Notes under the pieces: model-generated | What the model saw: the letters and a program-made list of their open reading frames with translations, nothing else | The model's database searches: none | Told to the model about the DNA's origin: nothing | Origin: JBEKTY01 sp049515555 | GTDB taxonomy: Bacteria; Planctomycetota; Planctomycetia; Pirellulales; Thermoguttaceae | Direction of reading: 5' to 3' | NCBI GenBank assembly: GCA_049515555.1 | Contig: JBEKTY010000268.1 | Coordinates: 1-7,710 of the forward strand | Length of the DNA stretch: 7,710 nucleotides | Translations under genes and position numbers: made by a program | Shown: piece by piece, positions 6,992-7,710 of the stretch | Numbering within the stretch: the stretch's first letter is position 1 | How the letters are laid out: each line of letters starts with the position of its first letter

Positions 6992-7320
6992 ATCTTCCTC
7001 CCAAAATCTCTGCCCCAATCATTGGGACACCCAGGATTGTCGGAGTCGGCTTCCCGCCACTCCCAATCAAGAATAACGAACCCCCACTCTCTCCTGGCGG
7101 CAAATACCAGGAAGACTCGGCCGGGCGGAGAAGGTGCCTCTATCGTGCCTCCGGCCTCTCCGCCATCCCGAATCCACCTACGCGACGGTACCGTCACGTA
7201 ACAGACGCCCTCTTCCAACCCCTGGCGGTTAAGCCCCTCAAAAATCGCTGTCGGGTCGTCCACCGTCTCAGGGATCAGCCTGGCATCCAGAAACTTCCAG
7301 GCCGGGCCATATTCTGCCAA
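6976..7320 (-). CDS. Small unknown protein, first gene of an overlapping pair (start uncertain)
   Basis: About 114 residues, ending with TAA at 6976-6978 inside the next gene. The frame opens just after a TGA and offers only TTG at 7320, with no ribosome binding site. One base out of phase, a GTG at 7343 would add VSSDAIKHWQ, which reads naturally into EYGPAWKFLDARLIP. A one-base frameshift near 7314-7320 is therefore likely and the gene may be broken or mis-called. Visible features are a compact beta-rich layout (VCYVTVPSRRW, GRVFLVFAARREWGFVILDW) with many Trp and acidic residues, and a basic end (RDFGRKIW). No transmembrane segment or signal is seen. I do not recognise the family; pairing with the DUF2283-like gene suggests a linked job. 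Confidence 0.45.
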   Translation of the reverse strand: MAEYGPAWKFLDARLIPETVDDPTAIFEGLNRQGLEEGVCYVTVPSRRWIRDGGEAGGTIEAPSPPGRVFLVFAARREWGFVILDWEWREADSDNPGCPNDWGRDFGRKIWPTT

Positions 7321-7369
7321 TGCTTGATGGCGTCACTCGACACGCCGAAGTCTGCTTTGCCAGTGCCAC

Positions 7370-7418
7370 ACGGGCATACACCCGTAGTGAGGAGATACCC
7401 TCATGGCACAGCCATGAG
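7370..7418. repeat. Two consecutive hairpins in the leader of the small-gene pair
   Basis: CTCATGGC (7400-7407) and GCCATGAG (7411-7418) form a perfect 8-base stem with a 3-base ACA loop. ACGGG (7370-7374) and CCCGT (7381-7385) form a second 5-base stem with a CATACA loop. Both lie between the candidate promoter at 7461-7489 and the small gene pair on the - strand, so they would be in its transcript. No T-run follows either, on either strand. Confidence 0.5.
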
Positions 7419-7421
7419 CAT
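7401..7421 (-). other. Six-codon leader ORF inside the hairpin
   Basis: On the - strand an ATG at 7421 is followed by five more sense codons (M-L-M-A-V-P) and a TGA ending at 7401. A purine-rich AAGGAAGG (7426-7433) sits four bases upstream as a Shine-Dalgarno sequence. The whole mini-ORF lies within the 7400-7418 stem-loop, so translation would melt the hairpin. This fits a leader peptide or a translation-sensing switch. There is no run of one amino acid as in classic attenuators. Confidence 0.3.
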
Positions 7422-7460
7422 CCCGCCTTCCTTCGGGGGGGCGAGGCCGCCAACGATTCC

Positions 7461-7489
7461 ATTATGCGCGAGCGCTACCAGTACGGCAA
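7461..7489 (-). promoter_or_regulatory. Sigma-70-like promoter driving the minus-strand leader and small genes
   Basis: On the - strand TTGCCG (7489-7484, four of six to TTGACA) and CATAAT (7466-7461, five of six to TATAAT) are separated by exactly 17 bases. Transcription would start near 7453 and run into the leader ORF, the two hairpins and then the small overlapping genes. It is the best promoter match in the window. Confidence 0.45.
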
Positions 7490-7710
7490 GCGATTGGCCC
7501 GCAACTCGAGCCGGTTGCGTTGTTGGCAACATCTGCGTTGCCAGGGGTTTACGGAGGCATCGCAAAACGGCTTCCCCGCAAGTCGGCGCGTTTTCGTCGC
7601 AGTTCGGCGATGCCGCCTGCAATTTCGGCGATTTTTCGACCAACCTCCCCCTTGTCAGGAGATCAGTTGCGATGTATCTTGGGGCTTCCTCCCGCTTGAA
7701 CCTCAAGGAG
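7490..7710. other. No supported gene upstream of the minus-strand promoter
   Basis: Both strands have frames open across most of this stretch (a + frame from 7464 to the window edge, a - frame over 7401-7706). Both give Arg- and Cys-rich sequence without family patterns and lack ribosome binding sites. The stretch 7560-7640 is rich in TTTCGGCGA-like words, similar in style to 4790-4850, which suggests related low-complexity intergenic sequence. Confidence 0.35.

Noticed and set aside
7401..7706. 101-codon minus-strand frame at the right edge
   Set aside because: Its end contains the promoter and leader ORF in the same frame, and the rest is Cys/Arg-rich without similarity; more likely non-coding.
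7464..7710. Plus-strand frame open to the window edge (MRERYQYGKRLARN start)
   Set aside because: There is no ribosome binding site, the sequence soon becomes Arg-rich and low in complexity, and it runs against the promoter reading.

Overview
The window looks like a chromosomal segment of a GC-rich planctomycete or a close relative of that group. That is inferred from the secreted carbohydrate-active enzymes, the twin-arginine-tagged Gfo/Idh/MocA-type start, the PA14 fragment, and the AlpA-type helix-turn-helix next to an AAA_25-like ATPase. All identifications come from reading the sequence; no database search was run.

Left part (+ strand, 156-888): remnants only. A twin-arginine signal and the first turn of a Rossmann fold from a Gfo/Idh/MocA-type oxidoreductase run out after about 106 codons. 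They are followed in another frame by most of a PA14 domain. Neither is an intact gene.

Central part (+ strand, 1069-4065): two intact, tightly spaced genes for exported proteins. The first is a three-part protein: a galactose-binding-like domain, a chitobiase/hexosaminidase C-terminal-type domain and an SGNH-hydrolase-like domain. The second is a GH39-like glycoside hydrolase with both expected catalytic glutamates. They look like one operon for breakdown of polysaccharide side chains. A third gene starts ten bases later with a very good ribosome binding site and a signal peptide, but it is broken by at least three or four frame changes (4076-4704).

Right part (- strand, 5053-7489): an accessory, phage- or plasmid-like remnant converging on the operon. 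Read in its own direction it starts with a sigma-70-like promoter (7461-7489), a six-codon leader ORF buried in a perfect hairpin (7400-7421), and a second small hairpin. Then come two small overlapping genes of unknown function (7320-6976 and 6991-6608), a spacer with clustered inverted GGTCCGAT-type repeats, an AlpA/excisionase-like helix-turn-helix gene (start 6307) and a 355-codon open frame. That frame joins a Walker-A-less AAA ATPase fragment, a winged-helix-like segment and an unrelated unknown tail. The gap 4705-5052 between operon and remnant holds no clear gene.

Overall the window is two working exported enzymes surrounded by decayed, deletion-fused gene pieces. The parts most worth checking are the structured leader with its promoter at 7370-7489, the small overlapping gene pair, and the mosaic frame at 5053-6120.
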